A DNA stretch of 64,000 nt. Source: Lathyrus oleraceus. Lineage: Eukaryota > Streptophyta > Magnoliopsida > Fabales > Fabaceae. The stretch lies in assembly GCF_024323335.1 (NCBI RefSeq), contig NC_066583.1:369893952-369957951 (forward strand), given 5' to 3'. The position numbers and the translations under genes were made by a program. Shown here in pieces: positions 11,455 to 24,365 of this stretch (position 1 is its first letter; every line of letters starts with the position of its first letter). The notes beneath the pieces are model-generated. The model had not been told where the DNA came from. It ran no database searches and was given only the letters and a program-made list of their open reading frames with translations.

Positions 11455-11821
11455 TGTAACACTCGAGGCCGACGAGGGTCGGGAATGGTCGCCGATGCAC
11501 AAGGCATGATAATGAGTGACTCCTAGCGACTTCTTGGAAAAAACGAGTTCACATCGGAATGAGAGGGATCCTGAGGTTATGCATGTATCTAGCTACATGG
11601 TTGAAGGAAGACTCATAAGGATTGATTGGTACTACTTATACCAAAAAGTTGCATATTCTTTTCAGTAACCCAACAAATAAGAACTCCATAGTTAAACATG
11701 CTTGACTTGGAGTTGTATTTGGATTGGTGACCTTCTAGAAAGTTTCCCAGAAAGGGTGTGAGTGAGGATAAAGCATGCTGAAGAGACCCGTGTTGGTTTG
11801 TGGGGTCAGTCGGGGGCGTTA
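11455..11821 (+). repeat. 3' LTR of Cassandra element, end lost
   Basis: Begins TGTAACACTCGAGGC and follows the first LTR throughout, but ends GGGGGCGTTA without the final CA. Homology stops there. Confidence 0.8.
11628..11756 (+). other. 5S rRNA-like domain in 3' LTR of Cassandra
   Basis: Second copy of the 5S-like segment: AACTCCATAGTTAAACATGC (11682-11701) and GGATTGGTGACCTTCTAGAA (11721-11740). It differs from the first copy at several promoter bases. Confidence 0.75.
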
Positions 11822-11876
11822 AAATTTGCGTGTTAAAGGCAACAACGTGATTTTGAGGACCATTTTTCCCATTAAA

Positions 11877-13228
11877 TGTTATTAAAGGTGTGAAAAACAC
11901 AAGAAAGGGGGTTTGAATTGGGTTTTACAAGCAAAAGCTTTTTCCAAAATAAGAATACCACTAACAAGTTAATAACAAAGAGATAAAAACACAAGTATTT
12001 TTATCCTGGTTCGCTTGAAACTCAAAGCTACTCCAGCCCACCCGCCAAGGTGACTTTGCCTTATACATAAGGACTTAATCCACTATAATCAATAGATTAT
12101 AATAATCACAAAGAGTAACCTTCTTTGTCTTCTCAAGGATCCAACTATACCCAAGTCTCCTTAAGGACTCACAAAGAACAACCTTTTTTGTCTTCTCAGG
12201 GATAATCTCCTCAAGGAATCAAACAAACAGTTTGAATAGTATTTTATATGTTACAAGATGCTTCTATAAAAGTAAATTTTACACAAATGAATAACAAATA
12301 CTTAAAGAAAAACTATGTACAAACAAATGATAGCTTTTCACAAAGAAAATAGACTTGTCAAAATATTGTGTCACTGGCGTTTTTCTTTAAGTCTCCAAGT
12401 CTTCACTTATATAGCATAAGAAGAAGACCGTTGGAGGGGAAAATGGAGAAAGCTCATTGAGCGATTGTCCTCTGTTGGATGGTAAAAGAGTGATACTACG
12501 TATTACCCTTCGTCCAAAAAATCAGTGAAGGGTGTGATGTATAATACTGTCCTTGCCCACGAAATCAAGTAGTGGAAAGGATGTTTGATTTATACTATGT
12601 ATTATTTGATCATGTTCCCATTTGATCTTATTTTCAAGTTTATTGGCTCTTGATGAAAGTTGATGAAACATGAAATGAAGAAACATCAAGCTGGATTCAG
12701 AAACTTCAGAATCTTTGGTCAGAACCTTGACAGTGTTAGTAGTCTAGCTTAAGAGCTGCAAAGTCTGTAGAGTCTTTAGAATCTTCAGTCGGAACCTTAA
12801 TAACTTCAATCATCCGACTTGAGATCTTCAGAATCTTCGGCTATATAACACAACTTCATAAGCTTGCCATTCTTCAGAATTTTGGTGATCAGAGTCACGT
12901 CCAGAAGCATGAACTGAGAGAACATTACAGCAGCAACATAGTGTCTCCTTAGAAGCTTCTCAGGAGTGAATCAGCATAGAACTAGAAAGATCATTGCAGC
13001 AACAATATTGAACATCTTTCAAAACTTCTAATAGCTTGCGCAAAAGTGGATTTAGAACACATAGTTCAGAAACTGATGATGTTGCACATCATATATTCAG
13101 AATCAGAACTTGTTGTTAAAGCTACACAATAATAAACCATTAGGGTACCAAGATTGTTCTCACACAAATACAATATTGTTATCATCAAAACTCAAGATAT
13201 AGATGCAGAACTAAATCTTGTTCTAACA
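11877..13228 (-). repeat. 3' LTR of SIRE-like element
   Basis: Bounded by TGTTATTAAAGG and TTCTAACA (inverted TGTTA/TAACA) and next to the purine tract. Near its left end is the TTTTTATCCTGGTTCGCTTG motif typical of legume SIRE-type LTRs. A minus-strand TATA-like box (CTATATAAG) is at 12406-12414. No second LTR is present to confirm the borders. Confidence 0.75.
12406..12414 (-). promoter_or_regulatory. TATA-like box of the SIRE-like LTR
   Basis: CTATATAAG on the element's coding strand, inside the LTR, where a Pol II promoter for the genomic RNA is expected. It is predicted from sequence alone. Confidence 0.4.
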
Positions 13229-14244
13229 ATCTCCCCCCTTTTGATGATGACAAAACATGTATTTTGATGAACAGTTTTGTACATTGTAATCACTGAAGAA
13301 TACATCTTACAGAAGCACAAAGCTCCCCCTGAGATGTATAATCCTATAAAGATAAAATTAGAATGAAAGAACACTTTCCTAATTAACCTTTTTGAAATAT
13401 TAGAGTGAATTTTCTATCAGAATCTGGTTTATCAATAGAAATTAATTGATGTTGTCCAGAGAACTGGTTTGATAACATCATCATTTTGATAAGCTTCACT
13501 TCAAAAGCTTTGTTGAGTTCTTTTGAAGAAACTTTTAGAGCTAGTTATCTTCTTAAACGAATTGGCTTTCTTATAAGAACTTTGACTTTTCAAGTCTGAT
13601 TACTATAAAAGAAATTCTTCCTTATAGGTGGATTCCAATTCCATGATTTTTCATAAAGAACTTTTCAGAAGCACTTTGATGCTAAGTACTCAATGTTCTT
13701 GGTTCAGAACATGAATATTAGTTCCTTGAATCTGGTATTCAATCATAAGCATGAAGGTGTACAGACTCAGATAGAAGAACATTTCATCAGAAACTGGTAA
13801 ATTATATTCAGATCTTGATACTTCTTGACAATTTCAGATGTTTGATTTTAACCATTCTGATTCTTGAGATATAACCCTGCAAAACACTTAACAAACTCTT
13901 TTTCGAAGTAGTTGTTAGTAGAAAACATTAATCAATGTTTGGATTTCTAATTAAGAAATTTAGGTATCAAAATAAAACACTAATTTTTCCCCTTAAATAC
14001 GTTATGTTTTCCCCCTTTGTTATCAATCCAAAATACATATACAAAATAATAAAGTAAATGAAGAGAAACAAACATATTTTCATTGAAAATGCCAAAAAGG
14101 CAGTGAAAGATACAACTGGTATTTAACAAAATGGAAATACAAAGAACTAAAAGGAACTACAAACGAAATGCATCAAGTTAACATAAAAGACATACATACA
14201 CACTTAGATAAAAACACACACGTGCGAAAACACTTTTTAGAAAA

Positions 14245-14547
14245 CTAAGGGTTTTGGGCAGAAGGAGAAGGAGGTGGCGGAACAGCTGGGTAGTCATCCG
14301 GGATATTTAAGGGATCTACCAACAGATCAACACCATCTTCGAGACAAATATCCATGTAGTACACCAAAACTTCAGGTGGATCGATATTTGTGAAGATAGG
14401 ATAGCTATCCAACTGGGTATTACTGCCGCTGATTTCTTTTTTGGATGGAGGAGAGTTTTCACCAGATACAGACTTAGGAGAAGATCTAGGTTGAGCTAGT
14501 TGCAGTTGTTGAAATTGTTGTTGAATCAGTTGTTGTTGAGCAGCCAT
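14245..14547 (-). CDS. extra small ORF in 3' region of the SIRE-like element
   Basis: A 100-residue open frame begins at the ATG at 14547 (MAAQQQLIQQQFQQLQLAQP) and ends PPPPSPSAQNP. The N-terminus is glutamine-rich, the middle is acidic (VYYMDICLEDGVDLLV), and the C-terminus is proline-rich. I see no membrane segment and recognise no family. It lies on the element's coding strand between RNase H and the 3' LTR, where SIRE-like elements can carry an additional or env-like ORF, but this one is far too short for an envelope protein. Upstream are a (CT)n leader (14580-14596) and a TATA-like box (14663-14672), laid out like a separate Pol II gene. It is intact although neighbouring pol is broken. 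It could be a captured host fragment or an element accessory protein. Confidence 0.5.
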   Translation of the reverse strand: MAAQQQLIQQQFQQLQLAQPRSSPKSVSGENSPPSKKEISGSNTQLDSYPIFTNIDPPEVLVYYMDICLEDGVDLLVDPLNIPDDYPAVPPPPSPSAQNP

Positions 14548-14662
14548 TGATGAATATGATGAAGATAAAGAATAGTTTCAGAGAGAGAGAGAGTTGTTTT
14601 AGGTTTGAAAACTGAAAGTGTGGGAGTAATGTGCGCGTTGTGTGATAATATGAGTGAAGTGG

Positions 14663-14672
14663 GTTTATATAG
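14663..14672 (-). promoter_or_regulatory. TATA-like box upstream of the extra ORF
   Basis: CTATATAAAC on the minus strand, about 115 bp before the ATG at 14547, with a (CT)n tract between. Spacing suits a plant core promoter. No expression data are available here. Confidence 0.45.
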
Positions 14673-15027
14673 AAAATTTTGCAATGATGACAAAATGGAA
14701 ATACGCAGTCACATGGGGAAGTATAAGAGTTTAAACCTAATTCCAAGAATTGCGAAATCCAATGTGTCATGCTTTTATCACGCATGCTCAAAAAGTGGGA
14801 CAACTGTCACCACTTAGAACCACATGAAATAAAAAGGCAAGACAACCATTTAATGCAACAACTATTCAGAATCAGGAAGACAAATCGATAAGATTGCTTA
14901 TGATCAGAACATTTCTGATTCATGAAAACTTCCTTACTTCAGAAAGCTCATGTTTCAGAGTTAACAAAAACATTCTCAGAATCTAATCTAGAGTTCTAAA
15001 GATTTAAACATTCTGAAATACATATTT

Positions 15028-16256
15028 TCATTCTGGACATAATTTCATAAATAAGTTTTTTAGAATGAACACGAATCTATCTTCAGTAAGGGGTTTTGTA
15101 AAGATATCAGCCCATTGATGGCCTGTATCAACAAATTTTAGATGAAAAATACCCTTATAAACATAGTCACGTAAAAAGTGATGTTTAATTTCAATATTCT
15201 TAGCCCTAGAATGCAAGATAGGATTCTTAGATAAACAAATAACAGAAGTATTATCACAGAGAATATGAATTACTCTCAGATATTTGATATCTTCCAACTG
15301 ACTCTTCATCCAGAGTATCTGAGTGTTGCATCCAAAAGCTGCAATATATTCAGCTTCGACTGTTGAAAGTGCGATTGTTCACTGTCTCTTGCTGGACCAT
15401 GAGATCAAGTTGTCTCCCAGAAATTAACAACTTCCAAAAGTACTTTTCCTTTCTATTTTGTCTCCAGCATAGTCAGCATCACAATAGCCTACTAATTTGT
15501 ATTCACTTGATTTTCTATAAAACAAACCAAGGTTAGTAGTACCTTTTAGATACCTAAAGATTCTCTTAACAGCAGTTACGTGAGTTTCCCTAGGATATGA
15601 TTGGAAGTGAGCATATAAGCAGACACTGAATAAGATATCAGGTCTAGAAGCGATTAGATATAAAAGAGATCCTATCATACCTCTGAAAAGCTTTTGATTT
15701 ACCTTACTGCTTACCTCTTCTTTTCCATAATACATGTTAGATACATTAGAGTCTTTGCTAGCTTACATTCTGATAAGTTAAACTTCTTCAGAAGTTCCTT
15801 TGTATATTTGCTCTGATGAATATACGTTCCTTCTGAATGTTGATCAATCTGGATTCCCAGAAAGAATTTGAGTTCTTCCATCAGGCTCATTTCAAATTCT
15901 GCCTGCATTGACTTAGCAAAATCCTTGCACAACAACACATTAGCAGAACCAAAAATAATATCATAAATATAAATTTGCACAACCAGAATATCATTCTTAA
16001 AGGTTTTGCAAAAGAGAGTTGTTCCCAGATTCCCTCTAGTAAAATTATTTTCCAAAAGAAAGTTACTTAGTTTATCATACCAAACTCTGGGAGCTTGCTT
16101 CAGACCATATAACGAATTTTTCAGTTTAAATACAAAATCAGGATTTTGAGAACTTTTAAAACTAGAAGGTTGATGCACATATACTTCTTCAAAAATATAT
16201 CCATTCAATAATGCACTCTTAACATCCATCTGATAAAGGATGATGTTATGTTTCAC
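15028..16256 (-). pseudogene. SIRE-like RT and RNase H
   Basis: RT is read from 16256 (YQMDVKSALLNGYIFEEVYV, FKLKNSLYGLKQAPRVWYDK, FEMSLMEELKFFLGIQID). The YVDD site reads YIYD (VQIYIYDIIFGSA), so an essential aspartate is lost. A frame change near 15720 leads to MIGSLLYLIASRPDILFSVC and LVGYCDADYAGDKIERKSTF. RNase H resumes at 15028-15309 (HILCDNTSVICLSKNPILHS, KHHFLRDYVYKGIF, HQWADIFTKPL). Stops and shifts make the protein non-functional. Confidence 0.85.
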
Positions 16257-16460
16257 TGCAAATAAAATTAAAAGACGAATAGACTCTAACCTGGCAACTA
16301 GAGCAAAGGTTTATGTATACTTTATACCTTCTTACTGAATATAACCTTATGCTACCATTCGAGCCTTGTTTCTGACAACCTCGCATTTCTCATTCAGCTT
16401 ATTTCTGAAGACCCGTCTGGTTCCAATGACATGGAAACCCTTTGGTTTCTGAACAAGATC

Positions 16461-17729
16461 CTAAACATCGTTTCTGGTGAATTGATTCATTTCTTCTTGC
16501 ATATCTAAAATCCATTCATTATCCAGAAGAGCTTCATCAATAAATGTGGGTTCTGTCAGAGATACCAAACCTAGAAGAGTCTCTTCAGAAGGTTTGAATA
16601 AAGATATTGTTCTGACTAGAGCATTCTTGTCTCCCAGAATTAATTCTTTAGAATGAGGAGTTATTAATCTACTATTCTTCTGATGAGTTGGACCAACGAT
16701 AGCTAATGGTTGATTCATTTCTTTAGATTCTTTAGTTTTTTCTTCTGATTCTTTTTCTCCATAATCAGTATCCTTCGATTCTGAAAGATTGATCTTTAAA
16801 TCTGCAAATTTCTTAACTAGCTTTGACTTTTCAGGATCAAGCTTATCATTGAATCTAACATAAATTGATTCCTCAATAATTTGTGTTTCTGTGTTAAATA
16901 TTATGTATCCTTTAGAGCGTTCAAAATATCCTAACAATAAACACTTATGTGCTTTAGAATCAAACTTGCCAAGATTCTCTTTAGTGTTCAACATAAAACA
17001 TTCACATCCAAAAGGGTGAAAATAAGAAATGTTTGGCTTTATGTTCTTCCATAATTCATAAGGAGTCTTACCCATAATAGGTCGAATAGAAATCTTGTTC
17101 TGAATATAACAAGTTGTGTTAACTGCTTCTGCCCAGAAATGCTTAGCCATGTCAGTTTCTTAGATCATGGTGCGAGTCATTTCTTGCAAAGTCCTATTCT
17201 TCCTTTCTACAACTCCATTTTGTTGTGGAGTTCTAGGACAGGAGAAATCATGGGAAATACCATTTGAATCAAATAGATTTTCAAAATATTTATTTTCAAA
17301 TTCCCTACCATGATCACTTCTGACTTTGACTATTTTGCAATGTATTTATGTTTGCACTAGTGATAAGAAGGTAAAAAGCAGAGAATGTGACTCATCCTTG
17401 TGTTTCAAGAACTTTACCCATGTCCAACGACTGTAGTCATCAACTATGACCAATACATACTTATTTTCATTGATAGAAGTAGTTTTCACTGGTCCAAACA
17501 AATAAATATGTAGAAATTCTAACGGTCTAGAGGTATAAACAATACTTTTTGCTTTGAAGGATGTTTTAAAAAACTTGCCTTTCTGACATGCTTCACAAAG
17601 AGCATCTGAAGCGAACTTCAGGTTGGGTAGACCTCTGGCTAATCCAAGCTTATTTAGATGAGAAATCCTTCTCATGCTAACATATCCCAAACGTCTATGC
17701 CATACCCATTTCTCCTCATTAACAAACAT
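16461..17729 (-). pseudogene. SIRE-like integrase
   Basis: The pre-integrase and core are in 17346-17729: WHRRLGYVSMRRISHLNKLG, LCEACQKGKFFKTSFK, VDDYSRWTWVKFLKHKDES. The first catalytic Asp (HIDLFGPV in relatives) is Tyr (HIYLFGPV). A broken stretch at about 17150-17345 covers the second Asp and the Glu. The C-terminal half is at 16461-17150: AKHFWAEAVNTTCYIQNKIS, KTPYELWKNIKPNISYFHPF, KCLLLGYFERSKGYIIFN. It runs into the linker before RT. Confidence 0.8.
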
Positions 17730-17849
17730 TAGACATTTTAATTTTTGATCTTTAAGATCAGAAAGTCTAATTTTACAAATGTTGCTCTTTCTCTTTCTGT
17801 TAAAAAGGATTGTACCATCTTTCGGAATGTCAGCCTTACACGACTTTTA

Positions 17850-18893
17850 ATTAAAGATGATATCATAACCATTGTCACTAAGTTGACCAATAGACAATAG
17901 GTTATGCATCAGACCATCAACTAAAAAAAATTAGTAATAGAAGGAAGTTTACTGTTACCGATGGTTCCATAGCCAATGATTTTTCCTTTCTGGTTCCCTC
18001 TGAAACCAACGAAGCCTCTAGGCTTAAGTTCTAAATCTTGGAACATAGACCTTCTTCCCGTCATGTGTCGTAAGCATCCATTGTGCAGGTACCATGACTG
18101 GTGTTTCAGCTGAGCTGTTAAGGATGTCTACAACATAAGTTATTTTATCCTTAGGTACCCATTTTTTAGGTCCTCTCTTGTTAGTTTTCCTAGAGTTTCT
18201 TACAACTTTGTGTTTTTTAGCAGAAGGATAATCATGAGGAATTTGTGCATGATACTTGGATTTCATAATTGAGTTGTTATCCTTTGTATGTTTATGTGTC
18301 CGTGCAGAAATATCAAGCTCAGTGCCAACAAGCACGAAATGCACATAGAGAGGTTTTGGTTTTACCTTTTGACTTTCGTCAGGTTTTATAGATTTTGTAC
18401 AACCTAAACGTTTCTTGCCATTTCTGCTAACTTCATAGATAAAGTAATCCACTTTGCTTCTATCTATACTTTGAGTCAAAAAGTACTGGAATGTTCTGTC
18501 ATATCTAATGACGCAATCAGTACCAGAAGCTTCTGAGATTATTTCCTCCTCTAGTTTTGAAGTTTTGCTTTTCAAAGCAAAGTTGTTACTTTCTATAATT
18601 TTTCATTTAGATAGGAAATATCTTTCTCAAGCTCTCTCCGAGTTTCAGAAGCAGTTACTTGGAATTATTTAAGGTCCTTGTATTTACCCTGAAGACTCTG
18701 GTACTTTTCTAGCATTTCAGAGAGACATGATTCAATATCAGAACGAGATAGGTTAGAAAATACCTCTTTAGAATCGGAGTCGGATTCTGATTATGATAAT
18801 ACCTTGTCTTCTTGTTCTTTAGAACTTGTGAGATCCTCTGTAATTGCCATCAATGCAACATTGACTTTTTCTTCGTCAGAATCTTCTTCTTCA
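17850..18893 (-). pseudogene. SIRE-like gag C-terminus and protease region
   Basis: Frame 18024-18575 carries the region between gag and protease (TNKRGPKKWVPKDKI). Next comes QWMLTTHDGKKVYVPRF at the place of the protease active-site segment. The catalytic DSG is not readable, so this part is decayed. Downstream in broken frames GFVGFRGNQ-like and LLSIGQLSDNGYDIIFN fragments continue the protease. Upstream, near 18790-18890, the acidic end of gag is readable (NEEEDSDEEKVNVALMAITE). The element sequence stops at about 18893. Confidence 0.65.
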
Positions 18894-19100
18894 TTCGTGG
18901 AGCATGTTCCCGCCGTAGAAATTACTAACATTCGTGGAGATGTTATTCCAAATTCAAGGAGATAGAAATCATGCTTTATCATACTCAAAGGGAAAAAAGG
19001 TTTGCATTTTCTGTCTAATACTATTTTTTGGGTACTAATGTTTTCCATTTGCATGACAACATATTATTGTTCAGTGAACCAAATACAAGCTTTCACTGCA
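18893..19100 (+). pseudogene. NLR 3'-end relic
   Basis: The plus strand reads VEHVPAVEITNIRGDVIPNS then RR and a stop at about 18900-18970. This resembles the final residues of NLR proteins of the 1-1293 type (EHMPTVKI). The bases after it (CAAGGAGATAGAAAT and CTTTATCATACTCAA, 18954-18994) match the 3' flank of that gene at 1297-1338 at roughly 80%, and weaker similarity continues to about 19090. It is therefore the last codons plus 3' UTR of a second NLR gene, whose body was lost where the SIRE-like element now ends. Confidence 0.65.
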
Positions 19101-19567
19101 TCACTTTGGCATCACGGTAGAATTCCAAATTTATCCGCTGGATTTGGAGAGTTTTGCAAGTTAATGTTTAATTGAGGAGACAATATGTAATAAATGATTG
19201 AAGCATAGTTGAAGAAAATGATGATAATTTTTGATCCAAAATGTAATTTATTTGTTTGGAAAAAACTCTTGAGAATTTTTTTTTATGAACATTTAATTTC
19301 ATTTTTTACTCTTGATTCAATATTGTAGATAATTATGAGAATTTATCATAATTAATATAATTCTGATTTGTATTTATTTACTGTGTACAATTTAAAAATA
19401 TATATATATTAAGATATTTTTTTATTAGTTATAGGTATAATGAGGATCAATTATTCCCCTGAATTCTTAGGTCATAGAATTGATTATAGGATCAATATTT
19501 TTACTATTTATTCACTCTTTAGCATCATTCAGAATTAACTAGTGAATACAATCTTCACTTTTATGCA
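19101..19567. other. AT-rich non-coding stretch
   Basis: No gene is seen. The last 100-150 bp should hold the 5' LTR end of the copia relic whose primer site is at 19568, but its LTR start cannot be fixed because no second LTR was found. Confidence 0.4.
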
Positions 19568-19618
19568 TGGTATCATAGTTATATCTGAGCCATTTGTAGC
19601 CATTCACTTCAACCCTAC

Positions 19619-20285
19619 CATGTCTTCATCTTCTAAATCCTCTTCCTCCATAATGGAGACTGGTACATCTATAATTAGTCCTACTGAACGAACAAATCAT
19701 CTTCACCTTTCTATCTTTGGCCAAAAATTGAATGGTCAGAATTTTTAGAATCGGGGAGGATGATTAGCAATGCTAAGGATAAGGAAAAGGATAGACTATA
19801 TCTCCTTCAAATCAAAGATATCAAAAGTGGGACATCAATAATATATCAGGGAAGTGTTGTTCTCTGAAATAAAGAGGATTTGATTTTATTATGACATTTT
19901 TTATTAGGTCACCCCAATTTTTTGTACTTGAAAAAAGTATTTCCTTCATTATTCAATTAAAAGCTAAGGAATCTACATTGTGAAATTTGCCCATTGTCTA
20001 AATACACTCGTATAGCCCTCACCCTCTAATCCCTTACAAATCATCTAAACCATTTTCGTTAGTACATAGTGATGTGTAGGGGCCCTCTAGGATCAACATC
20101 CTTATTGGCCACAAATGGTTCGTCACTTTCATTGATGACCATACAAGAGTTACTTGGATATATCTCATGAAAGAAAACTCAGAAGTGAGAACAATATTTT
20201 AAACCTTCCACAAAACGATAAAAATCCAATTCCAAACTGATATTAAGGTTCTTAGATCCGACGATGGTTGTGAGTACTACAAAGC
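19619..20285 (+). pseudogene. copia relic H gag start and integrase core
   Basis: A short gag N-terminus ends in a stop near 19748. Most of gag and the protease are absent. The pre-integrase zinc motif follows (LLGHPNFLYLKKVFPSLF, CEICPLSKYTR), then the integrase core with FVTFIDDHTRVTWIYLMKE and the second aspartate in VLRSDDGCEYY near 20250-20280. Frames change repeatedly. Confidence 0.7.
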
Positions 20286-20289
20286 TTTA

Positions 20290-20535
20290 GGCTCGCATCC
20301 TTTATTGTGTTCGACCTGACTTATATTTTTATAGGTTTTTGCGGGCGCAAAAGTTTACATAAAGTTTTGTATTTTTAGATTTAAAAGGTGCAGTGTCTGT
20401 CCCGCCCTTACTTTTAGTGCGGGGCGAATCAAGATTTTAGCCTCGCACCTTTAATTATGTCTGTCCCGCCCCATTTTTTACGGGCTTATACGACGTGGGT
20501 CTAAACGGAGCAGACATGCTTGTTTGCCACCCCTA
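20290..20535. mobile_element. hAT-like MITE fragment inside relic H
   Basis: The integrase match is lost here and returns after 20550. The inserted stretch is notably G+C-rich for the region, with repeated GCGGG/CCCGCC blocks, and ends TTTGCCACCCCTA. That end matches the common plant hAT-type terminal sequence (TAGGGGTGGCAAA on the other strand). The opposite terminal repeat and target duplication are not recognisable, so this may be a truncated copy. Confidence 0.45.
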
Positions 20536-20549
20536 CCAAAGTTCTTGTG

Positions 20550-22416
<1,867 letters not shown>

Positions 22417-22668
22417 ACCGTTCTAACTGAGACAGATAGGTACTGACGCTTAGTGGGAAAATTAATTTATTTGACACACACTAGACCAGATATTAGATTT
22501 GTTGTAAGTATGGCAAGCCACCATATGTTAAATTCCACATAGGCAAATATGACAGCAATAGATGGACCTATAATATCTTAAAGGTACTCCCGGGAAGGGG
22601 TTGTATTTCAAGAAAAATACAAAGAAAGGAATTGAAGTCTAGACGAATTTAGATTGTGCAGGATGTAC

Positions 22669-22837
22669 CGTTGGAAAATATATTATTTCCGGTTTTATTA
22701 TTTCCTTTAATACTACCTTTATTTTTGTTTATTCTCCATTAAGGAGAAAATTAATTGTAATAATTGTATCTTCACTATATAAACCAGCCTAAGACTGACG
22801 AATAATATATAACAACTTTTACCTATTTTTTTCAATA
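22669..22837 (+). repeat. 5' LTR of copia B
   Basis: Matches 34359-34527 over all 169 bp with about 14 differences by eye (roughly 8%). A TATA-like CTATATAAAC lies at 22776-22785. The usual first T of the LTR is C here. Confidence 0.88.
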
Positions 22838-22850
22838 TGGTATCAGAGCA
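22838..22850 (+). other. primer binding site of copia B
   Basis: TGGTATCAGAGCA, complementary to the 3' end of initiator Met tRNA, directly after the 5' LTR. Confidence 0.9.
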
Positions 22851-23140
22851 CTGAGTTAGGGTTTACCGTAAAATTTTCCTCAACCTATTTTTGTTGGGAT
22901 TGGGGTTACCATAAAGCTTTCCTTAACCTATTTTTGTTCGACCCGCTTTCTTACCCAACCCGGTTCACATACCTGTTTAGCCTCATATGGCGAATAACAA
23001 CAACAGGTGGCCTTCCCCATCATATGCCTACATCAGATCCAACCATGGTGAACAACCACAACCTGAGTCGGGCGTCAGCCGCAAAAACAGTGGTGGCCAC
23101 GAAAACGGCGTATGAGAGGAACTGTCGGTGGTCATAAACA

Positions 23141-24360
23141 ATGGCTAATGACGACAATAATGGAAACAAGAACGACATTGTTTTTTGTGACAATTATTCC
23201 AACATAGGTGGTAATGATCAAAAGGGTTCCTCATACTCCCTCAAGGTCAATATCCCTAAAATGAATGGGAATAACTATAATGAATGGGCTCAAATCGTTT
23301 GGTTGGTATTGGATAGCAAAAGGAAACTTGGTTTCTTAACAAGAGCAGTAGCTGAACCGGCAACAGGAGACCCTCTTTATAAAAAATGGAAGTCGGAAAA
23401 CTCCTTGATTATTGTGTGGCTGGTAAGCTCTATGAAAATTGGAATATGTAAGCCTTACATGTTCTTACCTTCCGCAAAGGATGTGTGGGAAGCTGTTAAG
23501 GAAACATACTCTAATATTCAAAACTCCTCTCAAATTTTTGGCTTAAAATCAAAGTTATGGCATGCGAAACAATGTACAGGAGTGTAACTGCTTATTACAA
23601 TGAGTCGTTGACACTGTGGCAAGAGTTAGATCTCTGTTACGATGACAATTAGAGGTGTACAGAAGACAATGTTTTGTTTTTAAAGAGGCAAGAAAATGAT
23701 CATGTATTCATGTTTCTCAATAGGCTCAATAAAGACCTTGATGAGGTAAGAGGTAGAGTTTTAGGAAAAGTACCATTGCCAACTCTTCGTGAAACTTTTG
23801 CAGAAATAAGAAGGTAAGAGACACGACAAGAAATTATGATGGGCAAGACACCATGAAGCTCTAAATCTGAAGGCTCAGCTCTGACTACTAGGAACCTTGA
23901 CGAGGGAAGAAGGTCAGACAAAGTTCCTTGGTGTGATCACTGCAAGCGCGGATAACATACATGTGAAACTTGTTGGAGGCTCAAAGGAAAGCCTCCTAAC
24001 TGGAAGAAGAAAAGGGGTTGTGCATTTTAGGATAGTAATTCTGATCAAGGGCAGCAACCCCCTTTGTCTCGGTTTCCACTCACTACATAGTAACTAGATA
24101 GACTGTACAAACTCCTCGAGTCTCCAACCCCTTATTCTCTATAACAATAAAAGGTAATTCTACATTTTTTAATGTCAGTCTCAGTCATACTTGGATAGTA
24201 GATTCAGGTGCCTCCGATCACATGATAGGTGAATCTATTTTGTTCTCTTCATATACTCCATGTGTAGGTAATCAAAAAATAAAAACCGCAGATGGTTATT
24301 TTCCAGCCATTGCAGGTAAAGGGTCAGTTGTGTTGTTTCCAATGTTAACTCTTAAAAATG
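23141..24360 (+). pseudogene. copia B gag and protease start
   Basis: Gag begins at 23141 (MANDDNNGNKNDIVFCDNYS). It shows the gag domain (YSLKVNIPKMNGNNYNEWAQ, SMKIGICKPYMFLPSAKDVW), with a stop at 23585. Broken frames continue through 23590-24100. The protease active site is readable near 24190-24235 as WIVDSGASDHMIGES, an intact DSG. The protease frame stops being homologous at 24365, where the chromovirus starts, and resumes at 32982. Confidence 0.8.
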
Positions 24361-24365
24361 TCCTT
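24361..24365 (+). repeat. target site duplication of chromovirus, left
   Basis: TCCTT, identical to 32977-32981 on the other side of the element. Confidence 0.95.

Larger units (their letters stand above)
10995..11821 (+). mobile_element. Cassandra-type TRIM retroelement with 5S-like LTRs
   Basis: Two direct repeats of nearly 400 bp (10995-11384 and 11455-11821) flank only about 70 bp of non-coding sequence. They begin TGTAACAC, and the first ends GGTGTTACA. It is followed at 11387-11400 by TGGTATTAGAATAA, a decayed initiator Met tRNA primer site. Each repeat contains a region like plant 5S rRNA. Short LTRs with a 5S domain, a tiny internal region and no protein coding define Cassandra, a terminal repeat in miniature that moves with enzymes of other elements. 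The second LTR lacks its last bases. The LTRs differ at many sites, so the copy is old. Confidence 0.88.
11877..18893 (-). mobile_element. SIRE/Maximus-like copia element, 5' truncated
   Basis: On the minus strand this has a 1.35-kb 3' LTR (11877-13228), a polypurine tract (minus-strand CAAAAGGGGGGAGAT, at 13229-13243), a long 3' region with an extra ORF, then RNase H, RT, integrase, protease region and the end of gag. Homology breaks at about 18893 inside gag, where an NLR relic on the other strand begins. The 5' LTR and most of gag are therefore missing. A large LTR and a 1.8-kb region between RNase H and the 3' LTR fit the SIRE/Maximus lineage, which is common in legumes. The lineage call is by resemblance only. 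Confidence 0.85.

Noticed and set aside
11165..11756. 5S rRNA genes
   Set aside because: The two 5S-like stretches are inside direct LTRs with a primer site between them and carry several substitutions. They are Cassandra parts, not ribosomal genes.
14486..14803. A second minus-strand ORF overlapping the promoter of the extra SIRE-region ORF
   Set aside because: It covers the TATA-like box and CT leader, has a low-complexity Ser/Thr/Phe-rich translation and no domain. The frame starting at 14547 is the better candidate.
18791..19054. A single 87-codon minus-strand gene
   Set aside because: Only its C-terminal half is real SIRE-like gag; the N-terminal half is antisense to the NLR 3' relic.
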